Shown here: positions 9,945 through 19,569 of the stretch, one piece after another
Layout: each line of letters opens with the position of its first letter
Position numbering within the stretch: position 1 is the first letter of the stretch
Origin: Planctomycetota bacterium
GTDB lineage: Bacteria; Planctomycetota; GCA-002687715; DRQF01
Direction: 5' to 3'
Assembly (NCBI GenBank): GCA_020639295.1
Contig: JACKGY010000005.1
Coordinates: forward strand, 186,001-250,000
DNA length: 64,000 nucleotides
Made by a program: the position numbers and the translations under genes
The notes under the pieces: model-generated
Seen by the model: the letters and a program-made list of their open reading frames with translations, nothing else
Databases searched by the model: none
Told to the model about the DNA's origin: nothing

Positions 9945-12368
9945 TCAGCGCAGGAGGATCTCGACGGACTCGGCGCTGACGAGGTCGAGAGGGCTCGGTG
10001 GGCGAATCGTGGCCGTCTTGCCGTCCTGCTCGACGGTGACCCAGTAGCGATAGGACCCGAGCGGCAGAGACGTCTCGAGGCGGCGCCGCGCATCGAGTTC
10101 GAGCCGGCGGCAGCTGCCGTTCGGCAGCTCGAACACGATCACCGGCGAACGGGCGTCGGCCGCGAGGGAACTGCCGTCCACGACGAGCGCTGCGTGCACG
10201 GGAAGGTCGACGGTCTGGACCGGGCCATCCGCTGGATCGACGCGAAGACGGTGCGTTGCGAGTCCCATCGCCACCTCGACGTCGACCACGCCCGGGCCCG
10301 GCAGCTCGAGGCGGAAGCTGCCCGTCTCGATCCTCTCGGCGCGGACCACGCCACGCGGCAAGGTCGGGTCACGCAGGTAGCAAAGATCGGGATCGACGAC
10401 GCGACCACCGCTTCGGAAGAGCAGATCGACCTGCGGCGCCGTGGCCAGCACGAAGGCCAGATCCTGGTCGCGCTCGCCGAGGTTCACCCGGCGGCGCTCG
10501 GCCCGGAAGCCGTCCATCAGCACCGTGACCGACACCTCGGCAAGAGGAAGGCCACGCACGCACACCCTTCCTTCGGCGTCGCTGCTGAATTCGAGGTAGC
10601 CATCTCCCTCGGGCCTGCCGATCCGGACGGCCGCGCCGGCGAGGGGGCGACCATCCTCCGCCATGACCGCCGCCTTCAGGTCGTGAAGTGGCCGCTCGGA
10701 GCGAAGCTCGATCCGCCGGGTCTCGCCGGGATGAAGCGTGACGCCGGCGAGACGGCCGCTCTCCTGCTTCCCGAAGGTCGCGAGCGTCAGGTCGATGGCC
10801 AGATCGGGCTGAAGATCCTCGATCCGCAGCCTCCCCTGCCGGTCGGCCAGCAGATTGCCGAAGCCGCGCCCCTTCCTCTCCCAGAGCCGGATTCGCTGTG
10901 AATTCGCCGAGGCGAAGGCGGCGGAACCGGCAGCCAGCGGCTCGCGGAGAAGGGCCCGCTCGGCGCGCAGAAGGACGCGGGCGCCGGGCAGGGACCGACC
11001 GGCGTCATCCAGGCAATCGAGTTCCAGGACGCTCGCGGGCTCGAGCGCGACCACCACTCCTGGCCCCCCGTCCCGCGGAATCACGAACCGCAGCCGCTGG
11101 AACTGGTATCCGGGAGCGGCGACGTCCAGCTCGACCTCGCGCTCCGATTCCAGGACCGGCAGCAGAACGCCACCTCTCGATCCCGTCCGCAACACGGCCG
11201 GACTCCCGCTGCGACAGAGCGAGGCGCCGACCAGGTTGGCGCCGGTCGTCCGATCCTGGACCTGGATCGGAACTCGCCGCGACGCGGGAACGCGGATCTC
11301 GCCCAGATCGCGCCGAAGTTCCTCCGAGGCGTCGATCGCCATCGCCCAGGACATTCCGGACCAGTCGCAGAGTAGCTCGAGCCGCTCGGCCCGGGTGGGC
11401 CAGTCGCAAAGCATGAACCGTCCGTCCTCGGCCGAACTCGCCCTGGCCAGTTCGATCTCGCCTTCGCCCGCCGGAGCGCGCAGCAACAGCTGAACACCTG
11501 CCGCCGCGACACCTTCCTCGCTCACGACCCGACCGGCGATCGAGTTCGCCTCGACCAGCTCGAGGACCACCTCGCGGCCGCCGACCGACGCGGCGCTGAG
11601 GCGTGGTCGCGAGTCCGCCATCGGTAGCGTTCCCGTCGCGACGCGGAATGGGGCCGGAAGCTCGAGATCGAGGCGCCACGCGGCGACGAGTCCCGCGAGC
11701 CGGAACTCGCCGGTCTTCCCCCTGGTCATCAGTTCGGTTCGTGCGAGGGCACGAGCGACCGCCTCGGGCAAGTCGGCCTCGGTACCCGCGAGCGCGGCGG
11801 CACCGGCCGCGCCGGTCGACGACACGAATAGCCTCATCGGACCTTCGGGCGCGGCTCCGTTGATGCGAACGCGTCCTCGTAGGACCTCGCCCTCATCGCG
11901 GCGCAGCTCGATCGCACCAGGGCTCGAGACCGGCAGCGCCTGCGCGCAATGGTTGGCCTGGCGCACCACCAGCCAACCCACGCCTGCGAACGCGAATCGT
12001 CCCCGACCACTCGCATCGAGCGAATGACTGGAGAAGACCCAATCGTCGGTGCCGTCGGTCGGATGATGGTAGTCGACGACGACGTCGGCGACGTCCGCGC
12101 GAGAATCCAGCAAACGGAACCGGATCGTCTCGGTATCAGGACTCGTGGAAGTAGACGCGATCTGTACTGCGGAGAGCTCCGCCGCCGAGTCGCGCACGAC
12201 CTTCACGGCCGTAGGTCGGCGTGGCGCGAAGTCGCTCGCGGTAGCTTCCCGGTCGACCGAGACCTCGGCGAGGCCCATGCTTCGATCCGGCTCCTGCCAT
12301 CGCAAGATCGCTATTGTCGTTCCGATGATCACGACGAGGACGACTCCAAGCATGAGTCGGTCGTTCAT
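9945..12368 (-). CDS. Membrane-anchored protein with multiple carboxypeptidase-regulatory-like domains
   Basis: This 807-residue protein has a single membrane segment near residues 5-23 (LMLGVVLVVIIGTTIAIL), a short linker, then a long extracytoplasmic region of repeated beta-sandwich units. These have the CarboxypepD_reg/CNA-B pattern: GRVVSEEGVAAAGVQLLLRAP, DDAGRSLPGARVLLRAE and EDGRPLAGAAVRIG, each followed by a D/E-GR-F/L turn. No enzyme motif was found. GGAGAG lies 6 nt before the ATG. The layout resembles the C-terminal half of the ECF sigma fusion at 21816-24719, but with no sigma domain. Role unknown; it could bind or sense surface ligands or anchor surface layers. Confidence 0.82.
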   Translation of the reverse strand: MNDRLMLGVVLVVIIGTTIAILRWQEPDRSMGLAEVSVDREATASDFAPRRPTAVKVVRDSAAELSAVQIASTSTSPDTETIRFRLLDSRADVADVVVDYHHPTDGTDDWVFSSHSLDASGRGRFAFAGVGWLVVRQANHCAQALPVSSPGAIELRRDEGEVLRGRVRINGAAPEGPMRLFVSSTGAAGAAALAGTEADLPEAVARALARTELMTRGKTGEFRLAGLVAAWRLDLELPAPFRVATGTLPMADSRPRLSAASVGGREVVLELVEANSIAGRVVSEEGVAAAGVQLLLRAPAGEGEIELARASSAEDGRFMLCDWPTRAERLELLCDWSGMSWAMAIDASEELRRDLGEIRVPASRRVPIQVQDRTTGANLVGASLCRSGSPAVLRTGSRGGVLLPVLESEREVELDVAAPGYQFQRLRFVIPRDGGPGVVVALEPASVLELDCLDDAGRSLPGARVLLRAERALLREPLAAGSAAFASANSQRIRLWERKGRGFGNLLADRQGRLRIEDLQPDLAIDLTLATFGKQESGRLAGVTLHPGETRRIELRSERPLHDLKAAVMAEDGRPLAGAAVRIGRPEGDGYLEFSSDAEGRVCVRGLPLAEVSVTVLMDGFRAERRRVNLGERDQDLAFVLATAPQVDLLFRSGGRVVDPDLCYLRDPTLPRGVVRAERIETGSFRLELPGPGVVDVEVAMGLATHRLRVDPADGPVQTVDLPVHAALVVDGSSLAADARSPVIVFELPNGSCRRLELDARRRLETSLPLGSYRYWVTVEQDGKTATIRPPSPLDLVSAESVEILLR

Positions 12369-12743
12369 CTGTGCTCTCCACGCCTGGAGTGTCGACGCCT
12401 GCTGCCGCTCTTCGATTTCCTAGCCCATATCGGATCGAGGAGGCCGGGAAGCTGAGTGTCGCGACGGGATTAGGACCCGACTGTACTACTTCACCGCTTC
12501 AAGGTCGAGCCTGCTCCCGTCCTGGACCGGGCAAATCGCAGCCTGAGGTTCAGCTCGATACCGATCTGACCAGGGCCTCAGCGAAACCACCGCCGGAAGA
12601 CGTTTCATGACAACAAGGTACACTGCCGCGCCCAGCGGCGGAGCCCGTGAGGACCGCGGACCACCGGCGAACCGGCGCTGGCCGGTTGCCGCCGACCACT
12701 CGGGTGAATCCCGGGTCCGCTCGGGCGCGGCGATGCCTTCATC
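12369..12743. other. Intergenic stretch, nothing recognised
   Basis: This is 375 nt between the stop of the small secreted protein gene and the start of the 807-residue gene, both on the minus strand. It presumably holds the promoter of the latter. I see no convincing promoter, RNA or open frame. Confidence 0.5.
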
Positions 12744-13079
12744 TCAGCTGATCGTCCCCGCGACCGAGGGCGGGGATCCGCTCCCGCCACCGCAGTACTC
12801 GATGGCTACGGCATCGATCACGTCATCGTCGGCGAACTGATATGGGGGGTTGTTCTCGGAGTTGCCGGTGTGCGTATGCACCTCGGTCTCCCAGACGCCA
12901 TTCACCTTGAAACGGACGTAGACCTGATCTCCGTTGGGGACCGTGATCGTCACCGTACCGGTGAGACTGGTCGAGATCTCCTGCGGATTGTCGCCCTGCA
13001 TCGCCGTGAAGCTCTGCGCGCCGACCGTCCCCGCGACGAGCAACAACAGGGCAATCATCATCGAGATGGACTTCGACAT
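12744..13079 (-). CDS. Small secreted protein, unknown function
   Basis: This 111-residue precursor has a clear signal peptide ending in GTVGAQS (cleavage around residue 22). The mature part is about 89 residues and beta-rich: TSLTGTVTITVPNGDQVYVRFKVNGVWETEVHTHTGNSENNPPYQFADD. It has a single Cys near the Gly/Ser-rich end (EYCGGGSGS). I recognise no family. The start at 13079 is supported by AAGGAG about 10 nt upstream; a start at 13145 would put a non-signal sequence in front of the signal peptide. Confidence 0.72.
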   Translation of the reverse strand: MSKSISMMIALLLLVAGTVGAQSFTAMQGDNPQEISTSLTGTVTITVPNGDQVYVRFKVNGVWETEVHTHTGNSENNPPYQFADDDVIDAVAIEYCGGGSGSPPSVAGTIS

Positions 13080-13822
13080 CACCTTCCGCTCCTTGCAATG
13101 AACGACGAACGCCGGACGGTGCTCCCGTCCGCGCGACCACGCCAATTCGTTCCACTGCCCCCTCTACGGGTCCCGAGAGACCCGCAGGCTCGGTCGTCGC
13201 GCGCGCCTCCGGAGTACGCACCCGCTTAATCGCGGAGCAAGGCGTCCTGGACGGTCGCGAGCGGAATCGCCGACATCGCCTTCTTCTCGTGCGGCGGAGC
13301 GAGGCGATCCCGGTGGGACCAACCGCTTCCTCGTCGCGTCACTTCGATGTCGATCTCGAGTTGCCTGTCAACCGAGGACGACTATCGAACAGGTCTTCAC
13401 GAAGGTCAAGTCTCGTCTTGGAAATGGCCTGATTCGCGTCCGTCTTTCGCGAAATACCGATACTCGCGACTCGCTACCCTGATGAAACTACGGAGAGCAC
13501 TCGTGGACGGGACCGACGCGGACCGCTTCCTTCGGCACTCTGACGATCACGACCTGACGCCACGGGCGGTCGGACCGGCAAGCCCGCATAGAGAGGCTCC
13601 AGGGGCAGCGGCCGGTGAGGGCAGCGTCATCGCGGTAGTCGGTGGATCGCCAGGGTCCTCGCCCTCGACCGAGACTCCATAAGCCCATGATGGCCCGAGC
13701 GACCTGGCGTGGTGCGCGATCGCGTTCAGGCCCATCATGGTCGTGGTGGCGAGCGGCCGGGAGTTCGACGAGCGGAGAGAAGGTGGGGAGGCGCCCCGGA
13801 GCCGGGCGCCTCCCCGGGTCGA
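13080..13822. other. Long intergenic region with one terminator hairpin
   Basis: This is 743 nt without a supported gene. The high end holds the terminator of the cytochrome gene (13785-13815). The middle (about 13360-13500) is less GC-rich than the surroundings and may hold the promoter of the small secreted protein. A 111-codon plus-strand frame at 13347-13682 lacks a Shine-Dalgarno sequence and any protein-like pattern, so I do not call it a gene. Confidence 0.5.
13785..13815 (-). terminator. Hairpin terminator of the beta-propeller cytochrome gene
   Basis: A perfect 12-bp GC-rich inverted repeat (GGGGAGGCGCCC and its complement) with a 7-nt loop lies 8 nt past the stop codon at 13823. 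It is followed on the minus strand by a pyrimidine-rich ACCTTCTCTCC. Confidence 0.7.
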
Positions 13823-16800
13823 TCAACGGCCGTCCTGGATGGTCAAGGGGCTGAAGTTGATCGTGCCGTTGAAGGTGCCGTCCTCGTTGAGGACGGCGAA
13901 GGCGAAGCTGTTCCAGACGGTCGGCTGGAGTGCCGGTGTCGCGGTCTGGCGCAGGATCGTGTTGGCGACGTCGGGCGCGAAGGGCCCACCGTTGAGGAAG
14001 CCGAAGGTCAGGGTGCCGTCGAGATCCTCCTCCGTCTCCCAGATCTGCCGACCGTTCTGATCGAAGTACTTGGTCGGGAACAGATCGAGCACGACGACCT
14101 GGACCGGGAAGCTGCCCGGAATGACCGTCGGAATGCCCACGAGGAGCTTCGCGCCAGCGCGGATGTTGTCGCCGACGACACGGAACCGACGCGGCGGCTC
14201 GTGGTGCAGCGTGTTGACTCCGAAGCTGCCCGAGACCGAGAGCTGCAGGGTCCGCAGCGACCAGGCGGAGCTCTCGAAGGCGGCGTTGACCACCGGCGGA
14301 ACCACGGTCTGGTCGATGTGCATCAGGATGTTGAACAGCGGAATGTCGGTGTGGTAGCTCATCGGCGCCATGGGCTGGGGCACGATGTTCGCCGGCGGGT
14401 TGGCCGGATCGACGAGGAGCGTCGCGATGCCGTTCGGGTTCGCCATGCGGCGATCGCTACCCAGATGAGTGGCCTGGATGATCACCGCGCTGTCGGGCGC
14501 GCTGGCCATCGCCTCGATCGCCGCCCGGGTGAACAGGTTGCTGGTGCCCTCCTCGCGGTAGGCCGGTGGCGAGACCGTCGTGTCGTACCAGAAGCCACGG
14601 AGGTTGAGCCCCACGCGGACGATGATCGCGAGACCGATGTTGGCCTCGTCGACCCCATCCTCGGCGATGGCGAAGGCGGTCGCGTTGCCGCCCGGATTGG
14701 CCGGGTCCACCGTGTAGGCCAGACCGGCCGCCGGAGCGATCCCCCAGTCGAACATCCGCGTGTAGGCGGTGAGGTCGGCGAGATTGTCCTCGCGCTGCTG
14801 GAGCTGCGTGGGTGGCGGAGCCGCGGGATCGAAGGGCATCGCGCCGAAGAAGAAGGTCCGGTTGAATTCGTTGATGTTCTCCGCGCCACCGCGACCATGG
14901 TGCATGAGGCCGCTGTTGGCGACGACCCAGGGCGGCGCCGTGCCCGAGAGGAAGTCACGCCGCATCACGCCTTCGCGGGGAACCAGGTTGCGCAGGGCCG
15001 CGGTCTCGAAGGGGTGCGGCTGCGAGACTCCCGGACTGGTGATGGTCATCTCGGCATTGAAGGCCTCGGTGAGCAGGTTGTCCGAACCATCGGGAAGCTG
15101 ATGGCAGTCGGCGCAGGTCGTGAGGCCGACCGACGGGTTGTCGAAGTAGATCAGGAGACCCCGCTTGGCCCCGCTCGCGAGCGTCCAGTCCTGGGGATTG
15201 AGCGCATCGAGGCCACCGGAAACGCGCCGGTCGAGGGGCTGCTCGGGATTGCTCGGGTGGCGCACGGTGTTGATGAAGTTGGTGTAGGTGGTCATCTCCT
15301 GGGTACTGAGCATCGACGCTCGCCCGAGCAGACTGACGAAGGCACCGTTGAAGTCCGGAAAGCCCTGCTTGTCGCCGCGCCAGTGATAGGGAGCGTTGGT
15401 GAACAGGTACTGCGCGTCCGGATTGACCGGGTAGTTCACCAGGCCCTGGAGGGTCTGCGTGATCAGCCGGGCCTTCTGGTCCGGCCACTGGGTGAAGCCG
15501 AGGAGCCCCGGATTGCCGATGATGCCCGGCGGCATGGCGGGGCCGGCGGTGGTCACACCGAGGTCCCAGGGCAGCCCATCGGTGGCGCCATCGACGTGGC
15601 AGGAAGCGCAGGAGACGAATCCCGAACCCGAGGAGTTCGGCGCGTTGTAGAGGAAGACGCGACCCTGCCGGATCTCGTTGGGCGTCGGATCATTGGCGAG
15701 CTGGATCGAGCTCACGATGGCTCCGGTGCCCGGATTGATCACGCGGAGCGAGTTGTCCAGTCGACAGGCGACGAAGACCATGCCGCTGCTGGCGCTGACG
15801 GCCACGCCCCTGGGGCCGCTCATGCCGTAGCCGGAGCCCGGGTTCAGGACCGGAATCGAGATCTGGGTCTCGATGTAGCCGCCGAACTGGCCGGCGGCCG
15901 GCCTGAGGAGCACGACCTTGTCGGAGTGGTAGGCGGTCAGGACGATGGCCTTCAGCGCCCCGGCACTCTCGATCAGGGCCACGTCGGTCGGCTGTGACAG
16001 CGCCACGCCGGGCGTGACCGGGGTCGGGGCGGCAGCCGTGTAGTCGCGATTCAGGTTACGTCCGAGCGGCGTGGCGGTCGCGGCGGGGACGCCCGAGACG
16101 GCCTCGGGTCGGATGGTCGGCGCCGCGCCGGCGGGAACGTCCAGAACCCACATGCGACTCTCGACGAAACCGAAGGGCTCCGCCGCCACCGCCGCCTCAC
16201 CGGGAGCGCCGTGATTGATCGCCAGGGTGCCCACGACGAACATCGTCTTGCCGTCGGCGCTGACCGCGAAGGCATGGTTGGTCGTGCCCAGCTTGCCGAC
16301 CGTGTTCACGACCGGCGCCGCGGCCGGATCCCAGACCCAGAGATCGAGATCGTAGGTGGGGAACAACGCCAGGGGATCGAGGTTCTCGCCCATGTGGTTG
16401 ATGGCGATCACCCGATTGTCGCGCAGCCAGGCGACCTGGCGAGGAGCCTTCACCGCGGTGTTGAAGCTCGGATTGAGCGGCATCGGCGCCTGCATGATGA
16501 CGTCATAGCCGAGAACGTTGAGACTCGGATCGACGAGCGTGTAGGAGCTGCGACCACTGAGCGTGACCAGGCCGAGGCTCATCGTCGGGTCGAACGCGAT
16601 GTCGCTCGGCTGGTCACCCACGATGACCGTCTTCTCCAGCGCGCCGTTCACGCGACGCCCGCTGGGCGTCGACACGTACTCGAGGCGCACGACCGAGACG
16701 GTGTCGCCGTCGAAGTTGCAGGTGTAGAAGCGCTTCAGCTCGGGAAACCAGCGGACGGTGGCCGGACCGAGCCCGACCGGCACGCGCTGGATGAACGAGA

Positions 16801-17023
16801 AGGGCGCCGTCGCCTCGTAGATCTCGACCGAGTTGTCGGGCGTGTTGCAGACGAGGATCACCTCGACCACACCCGTGCTCGTGGGAACCTCGGCGACCGC
16901 GACGGGCTTCACCTGCGGCGTCTCGAGGTTGGTGAAATTGGGGTCCTGCGCGGCGAGGACGGAACTGAGGAGGAGCAGGATGGCTGGCAGTAGCAGCCGT
17001 CCATGGGCAGATGCAGAGACCAT
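13823..17023 (-). CDS. Secreted beta-propeller di-heme c-type cytochrome
   Basis: This 1066-residue precursor has a signal peptide ending near residue 25 (SSVLAAQ). Residues from about 30 to 450 form a YVTN/YncE-like beta-propeller, with recurring NSVEIYE, DTVSVVRLE and NSLRVINPGTG blades. Two heme c sites follow: CASCH at 472-476 and CADCH at 637-641. Between and after them lies a MauG-like/cytochrome-peroxidase-like region (GDKQGFPDFNGAF, HPFETAALRNLVPREGVMRRDFLSG). The C-terminal 250 residues are beta-rich and unassigned. It likely carries out electron transfer or oxidation outside the cytoplasm; the substrate is unknown. AAGGAG stands 10 nt before the ATG, and a strong terminator follows. 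Confidence 0.88.
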   Translation of the reverse strand: MVSASAHGRLLLPAILLLLSSVLAAQDPNFTNLETPQVKPVAVAEVPTSTGVVEVILVCNTPDNSVEIYEATAPFSFIQRVPVGLGPATVRWFPELKRFYTCNFDGDTVSVVRLEYVSTPSGRRVNGALEKTVIVGDQPSDIAFDPTMSLGLVTLSGRSSYTLVDPSLNVLGYDVIMQAPMPLNPSFNTAVKAPRQVAWLRDNRVIAINHMGENLDPLALFPTYDLDLWVWDPAAAPVVNTVGKLGTTNHAFAVSADGKTMFVVGTLAINHGAPGEAAVAAEPFGFVESRMWVLDVPAGAAPTIRPEAVSGVPAATATPLGRNLNRDYTAAAPTPVTPGVALSQPTDVALIESAGALKAIVLTAYHSDKVVLLRPAAGQFGGYIETQISIPVLNPGSGYGMSGPRGVAVSASSGMVFVACRLDNSLRVINPGTGAIVSSIQLANDPTPNEIRQGRVFLYNAPNSSGSGFVSCASCHVDGATDGLPWDLGVTTAGPAMPPGIIGNPGLLGFTQWPDQKARLITQTLQGLVNYPVNPDAQYLFTNAPYHWRGDKQGFPDFNGAFVSLLGRASMLSTQEMTTYTNFINTVRHPSNPEQPLDRRVSGGLDALNPQDWTLASGAKRGLLIYFDNPSVGLTTCADCHQLPDGSDNLLTEAFNAEMTITSPGVSQPHPFETAALRNLVPREGVMRRDFLSGTAPPWVVANSGLMHHGRGGAENINEFNRTFFFGAMPFDPAAPPPTQLQQREDNLADLTAYTRMFDWGIAPAAGLAYTVDPANPGGNATAFAIAEDGVDEANIGLAIIVRVGLNLRGFWYDTTVSPPAYREEGTSNLFTRAAIEAMASAPDSAVIIQATHLGSDRRMANPNGIATLLVDPANPPANIVPQPMAPMSYHTDIPLFNILMHIDQTVVPPVVNAAFESSAWSLRTLQLSVSGSFGVNTLHHEPPRRFRVVGDNIRAGAKLLVGIPTVIPGSFPVQVVVLDLFPTKYFDQNGRQIWETEEDLDGTLTFGFLNGGPFAPDVANTILRQTATPALQPTVWNSFAFAVLNEDGTFNGTINFSPLTIQDGR

Positions 17024-17452
17024 CGGGGGGAGTCTCCTTTCCTGGATACTCGGGTTGTCGGAGCGGCGAGATTCGGACGCGCGCGGCGCCGATCGCCGCG
17101 TGCGCCGCCGATGGTAAATCTCGAATCGGGACGGTTGTAGCGGTCACTCGCAGAACGGGGTGAATACCGGAGTCCTACGACCGCCCCCGGTTCCGTGTCG
17201 AAGAGACCCGCTCACGAGGCCGAACATGATCTTATCGAGTCGGAACCAACCGATTGCGCTCGTCAGCTGCACCGAGGCGAATCGCACCGCGGTCCGAGGA
17301 CCCGTCCCGGGGCCGGCCATCGGGCACCTCGAGGACGTCACCGATGCTCGATGTGGGCGCGACGCCCCGCGATCTTGGCCGGATCCTCACGAAGGCGTCC
17401 TAGGATCCGGCGTCGAGAAGCAGAGTGAATCCGCGGCTCCGGGCGCCGGTGG
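17024..17452. other. Intergenic stretch upstream of the cytochrome gene
   Basis: This is 429 nt between two minus-strand genes, holding the 5' region of the cytochrome gene. Short plus-strand frames here have no protein-like features. No promoter can be stated with confidence. Confidence 0.45.
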
Positions 17453-18148
17453 TCAGGATCCGCCGTCCGCCGGGGCGTGGCGGCGCGCGGAGGGGCTGCA
17501 TCGACTGACGATGGCGGGAGCCTCGTGAACGAGGGACTCGTCCCCGATCGCGTCGACCATGAACAGCGCGAAGTCGGTCCGCCGGGTCCGGTTGCTGGCC
17601 AGGATCGGGTCGCCCACATGGCGGCTCCACACCGGCAGGCCCTCGCTCTCCCCCTCCTCGAGATCACTGCCGCGAACGACCGTCCAGCGCCGATCGCTGG
17701 CGAAGATCCGCCGGCAGGCCTCGACCTGGTCGTCGATGTCCACGAACCGGATGAGGCGCGCGAGTCGGCCGAAGATGGCGATCAGGATGCGGAAGCCGAG
17801 GGGATAGACGTCGAGCCCGTCGCGGCTGATGTGCCAGCCGCACGAAAAGACGAGGCGCGCATCAGGTGGTGCCAGGTCGAGCACGGCCTGCGCCGTTCCC
17901 GAGGCGTAGTGTTGCCTACTCCAGGGAACGAGCACGCAGAGAACCGTATCGCAGTCCGCCGTGGCCTCGGCGATCACCGCCCGGTCGTTGGTCGCCCCCG
18001 GGACGATCCTGATCCGCTCGGCGAAGTCGGCCAGCTTCGCGCAGCTCTGGGTCCTGCAGACGCCGACCACCTCGTGCCCCAGCTCGAGGGCATGACCGAC
18101 GAGGTAGCGACCGAGTTTCCCCGAGGCCCCGATGATGCAGGTCTTCAT
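17453..18148 (-). CDS. NAD(P)-binding Rossmann protein, atypical SDR (NmrA-like)
   Basis: This 231-residue cytoplasmic protein starts MKTCIIGASGKLGRYLVGHAL, with the nucleotide-binding GxxGxxG at residues 7-13. AVIAEATADCDTVLCVLVPWS and ARLVFSCGWHISRD follow the atypical short-chain dehydrogenase pattern, with a C-terminal WTVVRGSDLEEGE as in NmrA/HSCARG-like proteins. No YxxxK catalytic pair is evident, so it may sense dinucleotide or reduce an unknown substrate. The N-terminal start is fixed by the Rossmann motif. The gene stands alone between long intergenic regions. Confidence 0.8.
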   Translation of the reverse strand: MKTCIIGASGKLGRYLVGHALELGHEVVGVCRTQSCAKLADFAERIRIVPGATNDRAVIAEATADCDTVLCVLVPWSRQHYASGTAQAVLDLAPPDARLVFSCGWHISRDGLDVYPLGFRILIAIFGRLARLIRFVDIDDQVEACRRIFASDRRWTVVRGSDLEEGESEGLPVWSRHVGDPILASNRTRRTDFALFMVDAIGDESLVHEAPAIVSRCSPSARRHAPADGGS

Positions 18149-18203
18149 GGCGCAGGCTAACCGAAGTCGGCGCGCGGTTCGAAGGATGCCGACGTGGACG
18201 AGA

Positions 18204-18236
18204 ACACGGGGCGACGTGGTCGACGTCGCCCCGTGT
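18204..18236 (-). terminator. Hairpin terminator of the Cys-rich secreted protein gene
   Basis: A perfect 12-bp inverted repeat (ACACGGGGCGAC and its complement) with a 9-nt loop that can pair further. It lies 26 nt past the stop at 18263 on the minus strand and is followed by TTCTCGTCC. Confidence 0.7.
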
Positions 18237-18262
18237 CGTGGTGAACCTGCCCTGAGCGGGGA

Positions 18263-19555
18263 TCAGTGTTCGCCGCCGCCCTCGCTGCCACCTTCGGTCT
18301 CGCCGCCTTCGCCGTCCGGCGGTGGCTCGAGCGTCTGGCAGCTGCAGACGTTGCTGGTCGAGCCGCTGGAAACCGCTTCGAGGAGATACCAGTTGCCGTA
18401 GACCGGGACGTAGTCCATCACCACTTCGATCACGCTCGTACCGGTATCGACGGTCTCGCGCACCTCGTCCCAGAAGACGTCGCGCTCCCAGGCGATCCAG
18501 CCGTCGGTCGCGCCGGTGCTGCTGCAACCGGCGGCGCAGGCGCCGTGGTCGTGCGGCATCGACTCCTTGGCCTTGCAGGCGAGCCCCTCCGCCAGGGCCG
18601 TGGTCCGAGCGTAGAAGTACTTCACGGCCGTGTACTTGACGTTCTTGGTCTTGACCGCTCCGGTATTCGGATCGAATCCGTCGTAGACCGCCAGGTAGCT
18701 GTAGAGGAGCCCCGCGCGGGTGTCCTGCGAGTAGGTCACCGTTCCGGAGGCGACGTCGTTGCTGGCGCTGCACTTCGTGATCAGCGGCGTGCTCAGGTAG
18801 GACGAGAAGGACCCACCACCACTGCCGCCGATGCCGGGAACGCTCGGAGTCGGGGTGTCCGGGAAGTCGAAGGCGGGCTTCCAGACCGTGCCGGGCGGTG
18901 GCCCGAGGGCCGTGAAGGGCGGCGTGGTACCGCCGCCGCCACTGCCTCCGGGAGTCGTGCCACCGGAGCCACCGCTCGATTGTCCGGGCCCGTGCGGGGG
19001 CGAGCTTCCGGGGTTGCCATGACATTCGCACTTGTCGACCGTGGTGGTCCGCGCCTCGGTGACGATCCACTTGGAGGGTCGCAGCCGCTCGTAGACGCAG
19101 CGCTTGTACTTGCGGATCTTCACCATCGGCACGCTGTCGTCGACGGCGTAACGAAGGATGTCGGCGAGATCCTCGTACTCGATGATCGCCTCGGCCCGGA
19201 GCTTGCGCTGGACCAGGACGTCGCGCACGGGCAACGCCTCGTAGTTGCAGCAGTTCTTCTCGTCGGTCGCGACCGACGAACAGCAGCCACCCGAGACCGG
19301 CTCGCGATGATAGGACCTGCTGATGCAGGTGGGTTGCGTCAGCTTGAGGCTGCCGTCCTCCTGCAGGAGGCGCAAGCGGTTGTAGGTCGGATGGAAACTG
19401 GTTGCGTAGCTGATGCTGGATGCCAGGCAGGGCCCGGAATCCGAGGTCGGGAAGTCGACGCCACCGAGCGGATCGGCGGGCGTGGCGCCTCCCTGACCGA
19501 ACCCTGCCACGGCAAGCAGCAGGAAGGCCATGACGGCCTTGACTGGAGTCTTCAC
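18263..19555 (-). CDS. Cys-rich secreted protein with Gly/Ser-rich linker, unknown family
   Basis: This 430-residue precursor starts MKTPVKAVMAFLLLAVAGFG (signal peptide). About 15 cysteines are spread through the mature chain, including pairs CC, CC, CEC, ACAAGC and CSC, which suggests disulfides or metal binding outside the cytoplasm. A low-complexity Gly/Ser/Pro/Thr linker near residues 180-250 separates an N-terminal Cys domain from a C-terminal domain. The tail is acidic and Gly-rich (GEGGETEGGSEGGGEH). The GTG at 19555 is preferred; a second in-frame GTG at 19570 overlaps the upstream TAG (taGTG) and adds 5 residues. It is translationally adjacent to the 597-residue secreted protein and likely functions with it. 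No family recognised. Confidence 0.75.
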   Translation of the reverse strand: MKTPVKAVMAFLLLAVAGFGQGGATPADPLGGVDFPTSDSGPCLASSISYATSFHPTYNRLRLLQEDGSLKLTQPTCISRSYHREPVSGGCCSSVATDEKNCCNYEALPVRDVLVQRKLRAEAIIEYEDLADILRYAVDDSVPMVKIRKYKRCVYERLRPSKWIVTEARTTTVDKCECHGNPGSSPPHGPGQSSGGSGGTTPGGSGGGGTTPPFTALGPPPGTVWKPAFDFPDTPTPSVPGIGGSGGGSFSSYLSTPLITKCSASNDVASGTVTYSQDTRAGLLYSYLAVYDGFDPNTGAVKTKNVKYTAVKYFYARTTALAEGLACKAKESMPHDHGACAAGCSSTGATDGWIAWERDVFWDEVRETVDTGTSVIEVVMDYVPVYGNWYLLEAVSSGSTSNVCSCQTLEPPPDGEGGETEGGSEGGGEH

Positions 19556-19569
19556 GGTTCGCCCCCCCA

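Noticed and set aside
13347..13682. Possible 111-codon plus-strand gene
   Set aside because: No ribosome binding site, no protein-like pattern, and it lies in a promoter/terminator region.
13709..15997. Long plus-strand open frame opposite the cytochrome gene
   Set aside because: The opposite strand encodes signal peptide, propeller and two heme motifs; this frame has only Arg/Gly/Val-rich sequence.
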